Shown here piece after piece: positions 1 through 12,603 of a stretch of DNA of 64,000 nt. The number at the start of each line of letters is the position of its first letter. Position 1 is the first letter of the stretch. Location: positions 22,446,501-22,510,500 of the forward strand of contig NC_083387.1 of assembly GCF_031755915.1 (NCBI RefSeq), in the 5' to 3' direction. Both the position numbers and the translations under genes were made by a program. This stretch comes from Ziziphus jujuba. Lineage: Eukaryota > Streptophyta > Magnoliopsida > Rosales > Rhamnaceae. The notes beneath the pieces are model-generated. The model was not told the DNA's origin. It searched no databases and worked only from the letters and a program-made list of their open reading frames with translations.

Positions 1-1545
1 AAAACAACATTTCATCTAAACAAAATTTGCAATTTTTCCAAGAGTGTCCTTTCTTTGATGGTTATGCATCTTATTTCTGAATAATGTAAGGGAAAAAGTA
101 TGAAAAAAAAAAATTTCAGTAATGTTGCTTACTAAAATCTTTTGGTTTGTTATTGTTAATTTTTTCTAAAGTAATGTTGTTTTTTTTTTTTTTCCATAAT
201 AAAATTTCAATGTCTAATTTTGTTAACATTATGTGACATAGATTTGTAGAACAGAATATATATAATTATTTGTCTTTTGAACTAGATTTTCAACGTTGTC
301 AAAGCGTGATATGCAAAAAGCAATAATGCTAAAATTAATCCACTTGTGTATTAACCATTAAACCTCAAAGAAAGAAAACAACATTTCATCTAATAGATAC
401 TTATTCTAAAGAAATACAAAACCCCAGTTAACATTAAATCTTAAAACATAAAAACTTTCTTCCTGCCATTTTCCTTGAAGGTCCTCTGGAGCATCTCTGA
501 GAAGTTATTTATTTGCCTCATACTCTTTAAAATAGAGAGCCAAGCATTTTTTTAATCCTCGAACAAGCTCTTTAAATTTAAAATTAAAATAAAGATTTAA
601 GTGTCAATTTAGCTTTCCAAATATAGGTAAAAAATTGAAAAATTAAATTGTGTTTTCAAAGCTTTCATTTAAAAATAAATAAAAACATTTTTTTTTTTTG
701 CACACTATTTTTATATGCTCATTTATTATTTTCCATTTTCATATGCATTGCTATTATTATATGTTAATATAAAGAGTGCTGTTGGAATGATTTTATAGGT
801 ATAACTCTCTATTTTTGAATTATCAGACAAATAAAACTCTTCATTTTGAAAGTTCTTTAATCGGTTATATATAGTAGAAAATATGCTTTTTGAAATATAG
901 GATATTATTGGGGATACTCATAACTCTCTTTCTATGAAAATGTTATAAAGAGAGCCAACTCCATTTTCTATTTCAAATTTATATAATTTATTTTAGTGTA
1001 GTACAGGTTTCCATGCCAATATCATAATATTTGATAAGGAATTCAAGTAAAAAAAGAAAAAAGAAAAAAAAAATGGAATATAAAAGTGACAAAAAAAAAT
1101 TATAAAAAATTATTTGTTGGACAATTTACTATAAAAAAATTATTCTCTATTCTTACCTGTATCAATTAAATTGATTTAAGTTTATAATTTTTGGATACAT
1201 TATAGATACTTTATAGATTATGAAGCTGTTCTCGCCATGCTACAAATCTAGCATGAAAGGGATTGAGTTTTGTCCTGCTTTAAGCTCAACCCTGTTTTCA
1301 CAAAAATTCTCCTCTCTGTTTTTTCTATTATATAAAAAAAAATAAAAAAATAAAAAAAATAGATAAGATAAAATAAAATAAAAGGGCATCCAATGCAGTA
1401 TTGTTAGTTGGAAACAGTTAAAATGCAATATTTGCACGTAAGACAAGAAAAATTAACAATAACTATATTAAGCTAAAACCAAAATCAAAATATAATTTAT
1501 ATATATACAAGCTGGAGTTTTTTAATTTTTTTAATTTTTTTATCC
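1..1545. other. 3' flank of TNL copy A, no confident gene
   Basis: AT-rich sequence downstream of the minus-strand TNL gene, matched by 31114-32657. Positions 1-370 correspond to the second unit of a roughly 382-bp tandem repeat seen in full at 30775-31490. On the minus strand around 495-585 a short open stretch ends in the residues KEYEANK and a stop. It stays open in the second copy at about 31625-31715, so it may be an exon remnant, but I do not recognise it. Confidence 0.5.
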
Positions 1546-4500
1546 TCATCCTTCAAAAGGATATTCGATGCGGTTGCTGGAAATTGGGTTCATAGCTTCT
1601 ATGTCTTGCTCGTACACCAGACGGACACCACACGATCTAATGTACTTCTCTGTAAATGTTTCACCATCCAAGTCTCTCGTTCGAAATGAAAACTTAAGCT
1701 GACTCACGTCAATGTTTTGCCACTCTCCCTTGATTTTATTACGAGGCACATACATTAACCAAAGGTGATCCGCTGGGGAACCCACCGCTGAGGCCACGTC
1801 TCGTTGACAATCGTTTGTTACTCCAAATCCATGGCCCACTTCCTGAATCATTACATGACAGCTGAAAATTGGGCTTGCTATAAGAGCACATAAAAAAATA
1901 GCGAAACCCATCCACTTACGGTTGCACCAATTCGGATCTAGTTGTAAATTTATGGAGGGCTCGAAATTTGTACGAGTGAACCAGGATGGAATTTCGTTTC
2001 CAGGAAGAACAATGTCAAATCTTTCGCTGGGGAGATTCTGAAGGTGTGTTTTTAGCAATGTAAGTGCTGTCCTTTCGCTGCCTTGCCTTCTTGCCAATTT
2101 CAAGCATCCCACGAAAGATTTGACCAAGATGTGTCGCTCCATCATTAATGGATCAAGAAACATGTCCAGTGATACACAGTAAGCAAGGCCTAACCATCCT
2201 AGACCAGGAGGAAGCTCTAGCCCCAACAATTCTAGTTCTCTACAGAAGCTTAAATCAATACACCTAAGCTTGGATAGTTTATTGAAACAGACAGGTAGGT
2301 GAGAAAAATCATTATTGCTGAGGTTTAAATATTCTAAAGAAACTAAGCAGCCAAGATTTTCAGGAAATGCTCCATTCCCAAGACCGCAGCTGACTAGTTC
2401 CAACTTTTTCAAAGAAAAAAGACCAGCCGATGATGAGAGACCTTTTCCAACAATGATGTTCATCATATTGTTCCATTGTCGTCCTCCGCAAAAAGATAGT
2501 GTTTTAAGGTTTTCAAGAAGTGCAATGGAAGATGGTAGATCTCTGTCTTCTACAGAAATGCCTTTCAAATTGAGCTCCTCTAAACTATTTAAAAGCCCCA
2601 AGTCCTCTGGTAAGTTGGTAAGGCTTACACAACCTTCAAGGTTTAGAACTTTGAGAGATTTCAGACTACGCATGCCTGTTGGAAGATTTTGTAGACGAAT
2701 GCAAGCTTTCAGGTTCAAGATAATAAGCCTTTCAAGAAGTCTAATGGATGGGGGAATCTCCACTAGGTTTCTACAATCTTCAAGAATCAACTGCTCTAGA
2801 TATGTAGCCACCCCTAAGTCCTCGGGTAAGTCGTTAAGGCTTACACAACCTTCAAGGTTTAGAACATTGAGAGATTTCAGACCACCTATGCTTGTTGGAA
2901 GATTTTGTAGACTATTGCAAGCTTTCAGGTTCAAGATAGTAAGCCTTTCAAGAAGTGTGATGGATGGGTGAATCTCCGATAGATTTACACAAGCTACAAG
3001 AATCAACTTCTCTAGATTTGGAACCACCCCAAAGTCTTCAAACTTTCTTAAATTTGTTGAATAACTTATGTCAATGGTTTTCAAATTGTTTAAAGGCTGT
3101 TGTATTGAAAAGAGAAAAAAATTTAGATATTTCGTCAGATAAAATATATATTTTCCAAACAGATTAGCAAAGAACAAGAAATTCTAATGGTATTTACCTT
3201 GATAGCGTTGTTCCAAAGGTGTTTGCTCAACCACAACTTCAATTCAACAAGTCCACCTCGTTGGAAATTTGATGGCAAATATTTGGCAGGAAATTCATGC
3301 CACCTAAGGAATCGTAGCTCTTTAGAAAGATGTTCAATATTCAGTGTCTGACCATCTCTCATTTCCAAGACAAGATTCTGAAGAATGAGCAATCTTAACT
3401 TCTTCATGTTTGAGAAGGCTTCAAAATCGCAAACCAATTTCTTCGGTTCTAGAAAACAGCATACTATGGCTTCCACTTTTGTTCCCTAATAGTTAAGATT
3501 AAAACATACAAGTGAAACGTAATGTGTAAGAGGCTGTATATAATGTACAGCCAAATGCCGCATAAAAACTGTATATATATAATTTATAAAAACACGTTGG
3601 TATTTCAAACATGCCAAATGAAAAGGATTTAAATGCATTTTGTTACTTCCTAATAATTACAAGCTTCAAAATCATCTAAATATATTACTAATCCCAAAAA
3701 TAAATAATAATAATGGTTAAAATGAACAAGGAGATAAAAATATGATAGCCTCAAAATAACAAGATACTGAATTTATAAAATTGAAATATTATGAAATACA
3801 AATACCAAAGTCATGATTTTAATTATGTGAGAAAACCTCTTACCGTGTTATGCCCTAAAACATGACATAAATCATCATAATTCCATATTCTACTGCATCT
3901 TCCTGGTTCATTGCGAGATTTTGCCCGAACAATTTCCTTTCCCATCTCTTGCAATAAGTCATGCATCCAAACTTTGTCATCATTGTCAACATGGAGGAGA
4001 GATTTATCAATAAGAACTCTTATCCCGATTTCTGGAAAGAAACCACAACTATCCATAATTTGAATAATATTGTCTTTTTCAAATCCATTGAAGAAGCATG
4101 CAATATCTAGGAAAATACTTTTCTCTGTTTCCTCAAGTCCATCAAAACTGATTTGAAGTACTTTCATAATATCCTTGTTTGGATAATCCTTCAGCCTATC
4201 CAGAGCACTTTCCCATTGATTTACACTTTTTCCACATAAAAAGGAACCTAGTACTTCTAAAGCCAATGGAAGGCCATGAGCATAAGCTATCACTTTTTCA
4301 GACAACTTCTCATATTCCTTTGAAGGATGAGTACTTTTGAAGGCTTTGTGAGAAAAAAGTCGAAGACCTTCGCTATAACTCAATTCCTCAACTCTATATA
4401 TTCTACACTCTATATATGTACTTAGAAGCAAACTTTCGTCCCTAGTAGTTACAATTATTCTACTTCCAGAGCCAAACCAATTATTTTTCCCAGCTAATGC

Positions 4501-6119
4501 TTTTAGCTGGTCTAATTTGTCAACATCATCAAGGACAACAAGTACTTTCTTATGGCATAACTTACTTCTTATCATGTCCATTCCTTTATGAATATCCTTT
4601 ACTTCTGTAGGCAAACCATTTAGAATATCTGAAAGGAGAAGATTTTGCAAATACACAAGACCATTTTCCTTCTTTTCACAAACTTCTCTAATATTTGTAA
4701 GGAAGCTACAACCTTCAAATTGAGAAGACATCCAATCATAATAAGCTTTGGCAAGAGTTGTCTTCCCAATTCCGCCCAACCCACAAATTCCAATAAAGTG
4801 AACATGATCCAATGATGAAGTACAAACACAAACATTTAGTTTCTCTAGTCGTGAATCCATACCAAAAAGGTCCTCTGAAATGTTTAACTGTGCAACACCA
4901 AGTTTATTTGATACCTTTGCGATAAAGTCTTGTATAAATTTTGCTTCATTCCTTAGAAATTCAAACATGAAAACCATAGTAAGTGAAAGTATAGCATTAA
5001 GTTTATAAATGTAATTTCTCTGCTTAAATAAATTTGTATATTTGTACAAAATTTTGTATTTTGTTAATTATCTCTCATATTATAATGGAGACTTGCACGG
5101 TGATATGGAAAATGCTACCGGTTGGTTATCACTGCACCATATAAATTTTTGATTAAGGTAATTAACACTGTAACACTTGTCACCTTCTTAAGGACTTAAA
5201 ACCGATTTATATGTTTACCCATGTATGGAAATAAAAATTCCATTTACCACAATAGATAAGGCCGAATTATCAATTAGTCAAACCATGTACTTGAAGTTTA
5301 GTTGGATTAATCGACTATACATATGTGTAAATACTATATATATGTGAAAATATTTTTAGGAATTGAAATTCTTACAAAAGAAAAATATAAATACAAAAAG
5401 ATATATATGTTTAAATTTGTAATTTTTTTTTTAATGTTAATAAACATATATATATGTGTGTGTGATAATTTCTGTTAATGCATCCCTTCACCTTTTCATA
5501 TATATATATATATATATATGCATATGTATATGTATGTGTTTTCTTGTTTCGAAACTCAATCATAGATCAGAAAGGAAAAAGGGGAATACATAGATAAAAG
5601 AAGGACAAGTATATATATTGCCTACCCATCATGTAAAGCCCATCCAGCAAGACTGGCAACTTGTGTTAAAGCATTCCTCCATTTCTGCACCTTTTGACTA
5701 AAATCTTGTTCATATCTGTGGAATGGTTCTCCAAAACTTCCAATCTGCTTCCGTACATGAGATGGATCCACATGGTAGAAAATTGGCAGAACAATCTGTT
5801 TAAAGGCCTCCCTGCATTCAAGAATCTTGACAAGCTCATCCAAACACCAACTCGAAGAAGCATAGTTTTCCGAGAGAACGATGACCGAACAGCGTGAATT
5901 TTCGATGGCTTTCAACAGTTCTGGGGAAATGGATTTGCCTCTCTCAAGTTTATCGTCGTCTAAGAAGGTGTAGATTCCTTTCTGACAAAGAGCAGAATAG
6001 AGATGACTTGTAAAATTGTTGCGGGTGTCTTCACCCCTAAAACTCAAAAACACATCATATTCTGTTCTACGAGAAGAAGAAGAAGAAGAAGAAGAGAACA
6101 TTGAGTAAGATCTTTTCAT
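1546..6119 (-). CDS. TNL disease-resistance protein, apparently intact (copy A)
   Basis: Intracellular immune receptor of the TIR-NB-ARC-LRR class (tobacco N type). I read four exons: 5626-6119, 3844-4951, 3198-3485 and 1546-3096, all with GT-AG borders and consistent phase, giving about 1146 residues. The start is the ATG at 6119. After a serine run, the Toll/interleukin-1-receptor domain covers about residues 18-165 (YDVFLSFRGEDTR). The NB-ARC follows, with P-loop GICGLGGIGKTT at about 219-230, kinase-2 LVVLDD, RNBS-B GSRIIVTTRD, GLPLAL, RNBS-D FLDIACFF and an MHD motif (WMHDLLQEMG). Exon 4 encodes leucine-rich repeats and then a C-JID domain (VLPGNEIPSWF) from about residue 985. I see no stop or frameshift. 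The pathogen recognised cannot be inferred. Confidence 0.93.
4070..4330 (-). other. Divergent patch inside NB-ARC exon
   Basis: Compared with copy B (about 35175-35434) this stretch of exon 2 has about 15 base differences in roughly 250 bp. The whole 1.5-kb LRR exon shows only a handful. The changes alter residues from just before GLPLA to just after RNBS-D (for example AHG/ADG, KDYPNKD/KEYPNKE, EET/EEI, EKD/EED). Confidence 0.75.
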
Positions 6120-8837
6120 AGTAGCAAGTGGAAGAGATGATAAGAATATAGCTCAAAGGGCCTTTATAATTATCACAAAGGTCAGATTTGTGCAGTAACC
6201 GGACTAAGAAGAAGGAATGCCAATTAGTAACACCTACATATAAAAATTAAGCTCAGATCTACCCATAGAATTGCATAGCAGCTTTTCGCGTTTTTAGGTT
6301 TACTTTATCCAAGGTCTACACATTGTGTGGGAACCTTCCAGGAAAAAATGGAAACAAAGAAAAAAGTAAGAAAGCGTGTTTGGTCCATTACTTCCTGGAA
6401 ATTAGGTACTCTGTTTTCCTTTTCCCGACTATCAGCGTAGACCCCAGTGGGAACCCCCATGGTAGGTTCGACCAATTAGCTAGCTGCTTGACAAGTTCGT
6501 GTTTGGTCTGACTTGATTCTATATAATTACCTATTGGCTTATGCCAATAAAATTGTACATTTTTTAAAATCCTCTGTTTTAGTTACATAATTACCTCTCA
6601 ACTATATATAAAGTCTCCATGTTACCTCAACTAATAAGACAACATGTACATTTTAAGGGTAAATTTTTTCTGCCTCTTTGACTTTTTGATCAAAACACAT
6701 TAACAAGAACTACAAAAAGAGAATAGAGTGCAGTCCCAGAATTACAGAAAAGATCATGGAAAATGATTTATCACTTAAGGACTTGGCCTCCTGCTTCAAG
6801 ACTATTTGAGTGGTATTTGTATCTCTGCCTCTCTATTGTGTTTTACTTCTACGGAGTCCTTTTATCATTTGAGCCACACTTCTAGGACAACTATCTGTTG
6901 TGTATTGTTGCCGTATGGTTCGCAGGTAATTCATTATACGCTGGCAAATGACATTTTTTTTTTTTTTGGAGGATCAATTAAACAGTCCAATTGAAAGGTT
7001 CTGATTATTTTAGAGCTACATTTGTCATCCGGTTTTGGAATTAATTTGTGTTTTGGAAAGATTACATATACGTTAACAATAGCAAAAACCTTTTTGGAAA
7101 CTTCCTTTTTATTTTATTGATTTTTATTATTATTATCTTTCGGTGAAAGATTAAAAGCGTTTCTTTCTTTTCAATGGAACTGGGATATATGAGACGTACA
7201 TAGGTGAAATGTATCTCCAAATAAATCATAATTCCACAAGAATCCAATATAAATACCAGAGAATACATTGCTTGCTTGTAATTATAAGAATTATATTTTT
7301 TTCATTTATCCAACAAATGTCTATCTGCCCAAAAACCTTTTTTTATCGCATCAATCTACAAATTTTTTTTTCCCCTTTAATTAAGTCCGATTTAATATTA
7401 AGGTTTTATACTGGCCTATGCACCCCAAAAAAAAAAAAAAAAGTTCTATATTGGCCATATGTAAGTATTGAGCGTTTTTATTTACCAAAAAAAAAAAGTA
7501 TTGAGCGTTTAGAACTACACGGAAGGCGGGGCTGCATGACGCATTATTCACATCTGGACCATTAGGTGTAAGTATTAATTAACCTAACAGAATATTATTA
7601 TTATTATTATTAATATATTTCATGTGAGTCATCCTCTAAGTACCAGTTTGAGTTTTCATCGTGGGCCGATTTTTCCAATTAAAATTTCCAATCCTAGTTT
7701 GAAATTATATCTAAACATCTGAATAACAACCAAGAGGTAGTGCCTCAAATTACTTGAACAAAGGAACTCAATTTGGATTTTTCTTCTTCTTCTTTTTTTT
7801 TTTTTTTTTTCCCCTTCAGGAAATATATTTTTCTATGCAGGTAGTTTGAATTTTTAGAAATAATGATTACTTTAATAAAAGACAAATACGAAGTAAAAGA
7901 AATATTGATTAATATACTTTTGATAGGACAAAATTTTGTCTTGTCATATATAAAACTAGATAATAATTTATCTATTAAACTGTTTATTAGGTAGGATGGG
8001 GCAAAACCAAAGTGATTATTTGATTGGACTATTACTGTATATTTCATTATTTCTTAAAAAAATAAATAAAAAAAGACTACTACAGAATGTTTCATTATTT
8101 CTTTAAAAAAATATATATATATATCTTGGTTGGGTTGCTGATCTTGTAAAGACAAGCATGTTCGTGAATATTTTTCTCTTTTATTCTTTTTTTTTGGGGC
8201 TAAAATTGTCAATATTTTTCCCAGGAGTGGAGACATTGTCTCCTTCATTATCAACTTTGCCAATGTAATGAATTTTTCTTTTTATATATGGTATATATCA
8301 AAATTTGAATACACTTTTTTTTTTAATATAATATATATATATATATGTGTATATATGTATATATGTATATATATTAACAAAGATACGTACCTTGTTACAT
8401 AAGGTGTGTTTATATGATTGGATGATGAGATAAATTTGAAGATAATGAGTTTGAACAGCTGGTGTTTCAGTTTCTTTAAAGCATTCTTATTGATTTTGGA
8501 CTAAATTTATAGAAATGCTACAAATGATCACAATCCATCTGGTACTACTCAAAAGTGGCTGCTATGTACTTGATTAGTAGTACATTCCACAGCCACCATG
8601 GTTTGGGGTTAAAACTTGATAATCGCAAGTCCAAAAAAATGTCTTCCGTTATCAAAGCTCTAGGGCACTAATTACTCTCCATTTCTTATTACATCTCCCT
8701 CCCTGTATTTTATACATATATATATATATACACATATATTATATGACCTATTCCACTTGCCCTCTAAAACTATCTGTACCCACAAATCTTGTGACTAAAA
8801 CGAATTGAAAGCCAAAAGAAAATCAATTAATAAGGCC
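6120..8837. promoter_or_regulatory. Divergent intergenic region between TNL-A and monooxygenase-A
   Basis: Shared 5' region of two divergent genes. A TATA-like sequence (TTATAAAGG on the minus strand, 6161-6169) lies about 45 bp upstream of the TNL ATG. It falls in 6158-6348, the segment missing from copy B. Positions 7658-7665 (ATCGTGGG) are the empty target of the hAT element found in copy B. A TTA microsatellite sits at about 7590-7613. From about 7640 to 8837 the sequence is the conserved 5' flank of the monooxygenase family, repeated at 12560-13601, 43229-44391 and 62423-63461. No convincing gene lies inside. Confidence 0.7.
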
Positions 8838-11056
8838 ATGGAAATAATTGAAGATGTCATCATTGTGGGAGCTGGAATTGCTGGCCTCACAGCATGCTTG
8901 GGACTTCACAGGTTCTCACCTTGCTTATATCTTTTATTCTGATATTTATTTGCTTTTTCTAAGAACTATCTCTTAGTTTATAATGGACGACATGGTAAGA
9001 AATATAGGAGCATAATTTTGCAGGCAGGGTATTAGAAGCTTAGTGTTGGAATTTTCGGGTAGTCTGAGGATAACAGGATTTGCATTGCTAACATGGACAA
9101 ACGCTTGGAAGGCATTGGATGCGGTTGGAATTGGTGACTCCCTTCGCCAACGACATGAGCTGCTTCAAGGGTAATCTTCACTTGCACTTTTAACTTCCTT
9201 TAGTTCTTTCATTTTTTGGTTATTTATTTGATTCCCAACATCTCTGAGATGTTTCTTTGTCATTGAAAAAATTCACTGCTTTTTGTTTCATTTCTTCAAT
9301 GGTTCTAGCTAGAAAAGAAAAGCAACTCGGTACTTCCAAAGTATTTTTTGGTAGTCACTTAAACTGATCAAATTTATGCTGAAAATTTATAGTCTAATAG
9401 GCTTGTTTTTCTGTCAAATACTTATAACCATGCATTTGTAATCTGCCAGCTACAACTTTGTTCATTTATTTTTACTTTCTCAAAAAAAATACATTGTTGT
9501 CGCTTCCTGTAATCTTATTCAAAAAGGAAAACTGACTGGGGGATTTCTGAATTCGTAGGAACGTGACTTCCTCCACAATTTCAGGGCTCCAAACATAAAA
9601 AATGTCATTTGTTGCCAAAGGGAAACAGTAAGTTTAAATTGTAATCACAGTGCTTTAGTAGTAAGCTGAAGTGGGTGAAACTCTGCTAAAACTGGGTGTT
9701 TGAAAATGTCCAGTGGAGAGCACGAAGTTCGTTACTTGAGAAGGAAGTTATTATTGGAAGCCCTTGCCAATGAACTCCCTAATGGTACAATTAGATACTT
9801 GTCCAAGGTGGTTTCAATTGAGGAATCAGGCTATTTCAAGCTCATTCATCTTGCTGATGGAAATATCATAAAAACCAAGGTAGAATCCAAATGTGGGGGA
9901 CTTAATTTAATTGTAGATAACCTGTTTGATGGTTGTTCAACCAATTGATTGATATTTGTTTTGCTTCAACTTTGTGCTTTTGAATCTGATCCTTAAGTGC
10001 TGTGAATGAAAGGTATTGATTGGTTGTGATGGTGTGAATTCGGTGGTTGCGAAATGGTTGGGATTCAAGAAGCCTGCCTTTACTGGAAGATCTGGCTTCA
10101 GAGGCTGTGCAAATTTCAATACCAAACATGACTTTGAGCCCATGTTAATGCAGTTCTTTGGACATGGTGTTAGGTTTGGTGCCATGCCCTGTGATGATAA
10201 ATGCATTTACTGGTTTTTCACCTGGAGACCTTCTAACCAAGGCAAGCCCTTCATATCTATAATATAATATATTCTCATTTTTCTTTCCTTGCTTCACAAA
10301 AACTTTCTTTTCCCTCTCACTCAACACAATATATCAGTCATGTATTCTTTTTACTTTTTGTCATTATTAAATGAATATATCAGTCATGTATGCTTGAATC
10401 TTGATCTTGATCTCTCCAAACAAAAAGAATAACAGAAAACCAAAAGCAAACCAAAACCAATGTGCATAAAATTCTCACTTTTTTCTTCTATTGTTCATTG
10501 CTCTTCTTTCTTGTAGAGAGAGAGTTAGAAGAAGACAAGCCAGAGCTAACGAGGCAATATGTGATGAGCAAGCTTGGAAATATACCAGAACAAGTAAGAG
10601 CGGTAATTGAGAACACAGAATTGGATGCATTTTTATCATCTCCATTAAGATATAGGCATCCTTGGGAGCTTCTATGGGGCAACATAAGCAAAGGCAATGT
10701 TTGTGTAGCTGGTGATGCACTCCATCCAATGACCCCTGATCTTGGACAAGGGGGCTGTTCTGCTTTGGAAGATGGTTTTGTTTTAGCTAGATGTCTTGTG
10801 AGGCACTATCGGAAATAAGCAAAAAAGTGGTATAAAACCAGAAGAAGAATACAAGGAGATTGAAAAGGGTTTGAAGAAGTATGCCAATGAGAGGAGATGG
10901 AGGAGCTTTGATCTCATTGCTACAGCTTATGTTGTGGGTTTTATACAGGAGGGTAACGGGAAAATTATTAGCTTCCTGAGGGACAAATTTTTTGCCCCAG
11001 TCCTGGCTGATTTGCAATTGAAGAGGGCTGATTTTGATTGTGGGAAGATCATATAA
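8838..11056 (+). pseudogene. FAD-dependent monooxygenase, degenerate (copy A)
   Basis: Plant monooxygenase of the FAD-binding aromatic-hydroxylase fold (MO1/MO2, zeaxanthin-epoxidase-like group). The substrate cannot be inferred. Six exons: 8838-8911, 9024-9170, 9559-9627, 9714-9879, 10013-10241 and 10517-11056, about 408 residues if whole. The N-terminal dinucleotide-binding motif is GAGIAGL, with IGCDGVNS in exon 5 and the second FAD motif [15 protein letters not shown] in exon 6. Lesions: an in-frame TAA at 9596-9598 in exon 3; a 1-base loss near 10797 that shifts the frame to a stop at 10816-10818; and a second 1-base loss just after, absent from copy B. The expected C-terminal frame (KGLKKYANERRWRSF) is still readable to 11056. 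Intron 5 has a GC donor (CAAG/GCAAGC). Readthrough or skipping of exon 3 (69 nt) could yield a partial product. Confidence 0.85.
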
Positions 11057-12594
11057 TCATTAGATGCTACCAACATGATTTTTGGTTAATCCTTATGTAT
11101 GTCTAAATTACCATGTTTTGAATTCCCTGTGGACTGGATTAGATGTGAAACAGATGAATGAGGCTCGTCTAGTGGTATTCCCCTTAAATCCACGCATCAC
11201 CTTGCTGCTTTTTGGATTAGTTAATTATTATAATCCTATCCAATATATATATATATATATATATACTATTTTAAAAAATTACAATAATTTGAAAATTATT
11301 GTAATCCTCAGATTGTACAATAAGGTTAATTTTCAATAATGAAAATTTCAAGAATATAAGTACATCTTTGAATATATATCATTAATAGCCTTTATCTCTT
11401 TTTATTCTCTGACAATAACGTTTCATGAAATCTCTCAAGTGGAGCTAACAAGCCTCATAAATATGAATATTTTGAATTTGTTGATGAATCTCATTTTGTT
11501 GGAAAAATCCCAGCAAGCAATGGCAACATGAAATGGCCACAAACTATTTGATCTATTTCTTTAGCATTTCAGAATCATTTAAATCTCTCATACAGTAACT
11601 TATCCGGAAAAATCTCAACAGCCAACCAATTTCAATCGCTTGAGGAACCTATAATATTTTCCATATGTTAAAAAAGTGGCTTAGTTTTATGTTAAAAAAT
11701 TGATTGGCATGTGCTTGTCATTGTTGAAAAAGTGAAGCGTTTGCAAATTGAGAATATACACAGAAATTTGAAGGAAATTTTAATTAAAACTAATCTAGTA
11801 TATCCGCATATCTCATTTTAATTGTGTTAATATATTTTGATCAAAACAGAAAAGATAAATAACTAAATAAGATTTTTAAACTTATGCAATGGAAAAAGGA
11901 AACAAAACGTAAATTGCTATCAATCAAAAAGTGCAAAACAATATTTAACATCCAATTAAGAGAATTAATGATCAAAGTAAAGTATAATCATGCAATTTGG
12001 CTTCCCAAAAATATAAATGTTTATTACAAGGAAAATCTTTCATAAATTCTTAATTTAATGCAGAGCTTCTGTATGTTAGTTAATACAAAATTTGTTCTGC
12101 GTGAATCCATGATTTTAATGATGTAGATACGAGGAATTTACCACTTGACCAGCTTTATTTGTGAAAAAAGTTTTTTTCGCTATTTTATTCTTGTGACATG
12201 CAATAAGAATATAGGGGGTCAATCTTATTGCAAACTTTTCCAAAACATTAAATGAGATCAAATAAGTCAGAATTTGGATTTTTTTATTCTCTTTTTTTTC
12301 TTTTTTTTTTTAATCTCCTTCTCTATTCATCATACATTATTATTTTATTTTAAAATATTAATAAAGAAATAAAATGAACCAAGTAAAAATAAATAAATAA
12401 ATAACTCATTTCTAAAAGGGAAATGAGATTCTATTAGTCAGAAAAAAAATATAAAAAAAATGGAGACAAAAATTCTCCCTTCAGTAAGTCATTATCATTT
12501 GGTTCTTTTTTGGATGTATATCCATAATAATATATTTCATGTTAGTCCTCCTCTAGTCCCAGTTTGAGTTTTCATTGTGGGCCGAGTTTTCTAG
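11057..12594. other. 3' flank of monooxygenase copy A
   Basis: AT-rich sequence matched in copy B at 46841-48424. It contains an AT dinucleotide run at about 11244-11264 and poly-T runs near 12290-12312. No open reading frame here resembles a protein I recognise. The empty Mutator-like target TTAAAATTT is at 12595-12603. Confidence 0.6.
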
Positions 12595-12603
12595 TTAAAA
12601 TTT

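Noticed and set aside
2315..2971. 218-codon plus-strand open frame (and its twin at 33419-34075)
   Set aside because: It is the exact antisense of the leucine-rich repeat exon and mirrors its periodicity; no independent protein character.
5622..6119. Copy A exon 1 as a stand-alone TIR gene ending at 5622
   Set aside because: A good donor (GG/GTAGGC) and a matching acceptor at 4951 continue the frame into NB-ARC; the stop lies in the intron.
9700..10818. Separate short genes for each monooxygenase exon
   Set aside because: Splice borders and phases join them into one six-exon gene with defined lesions.
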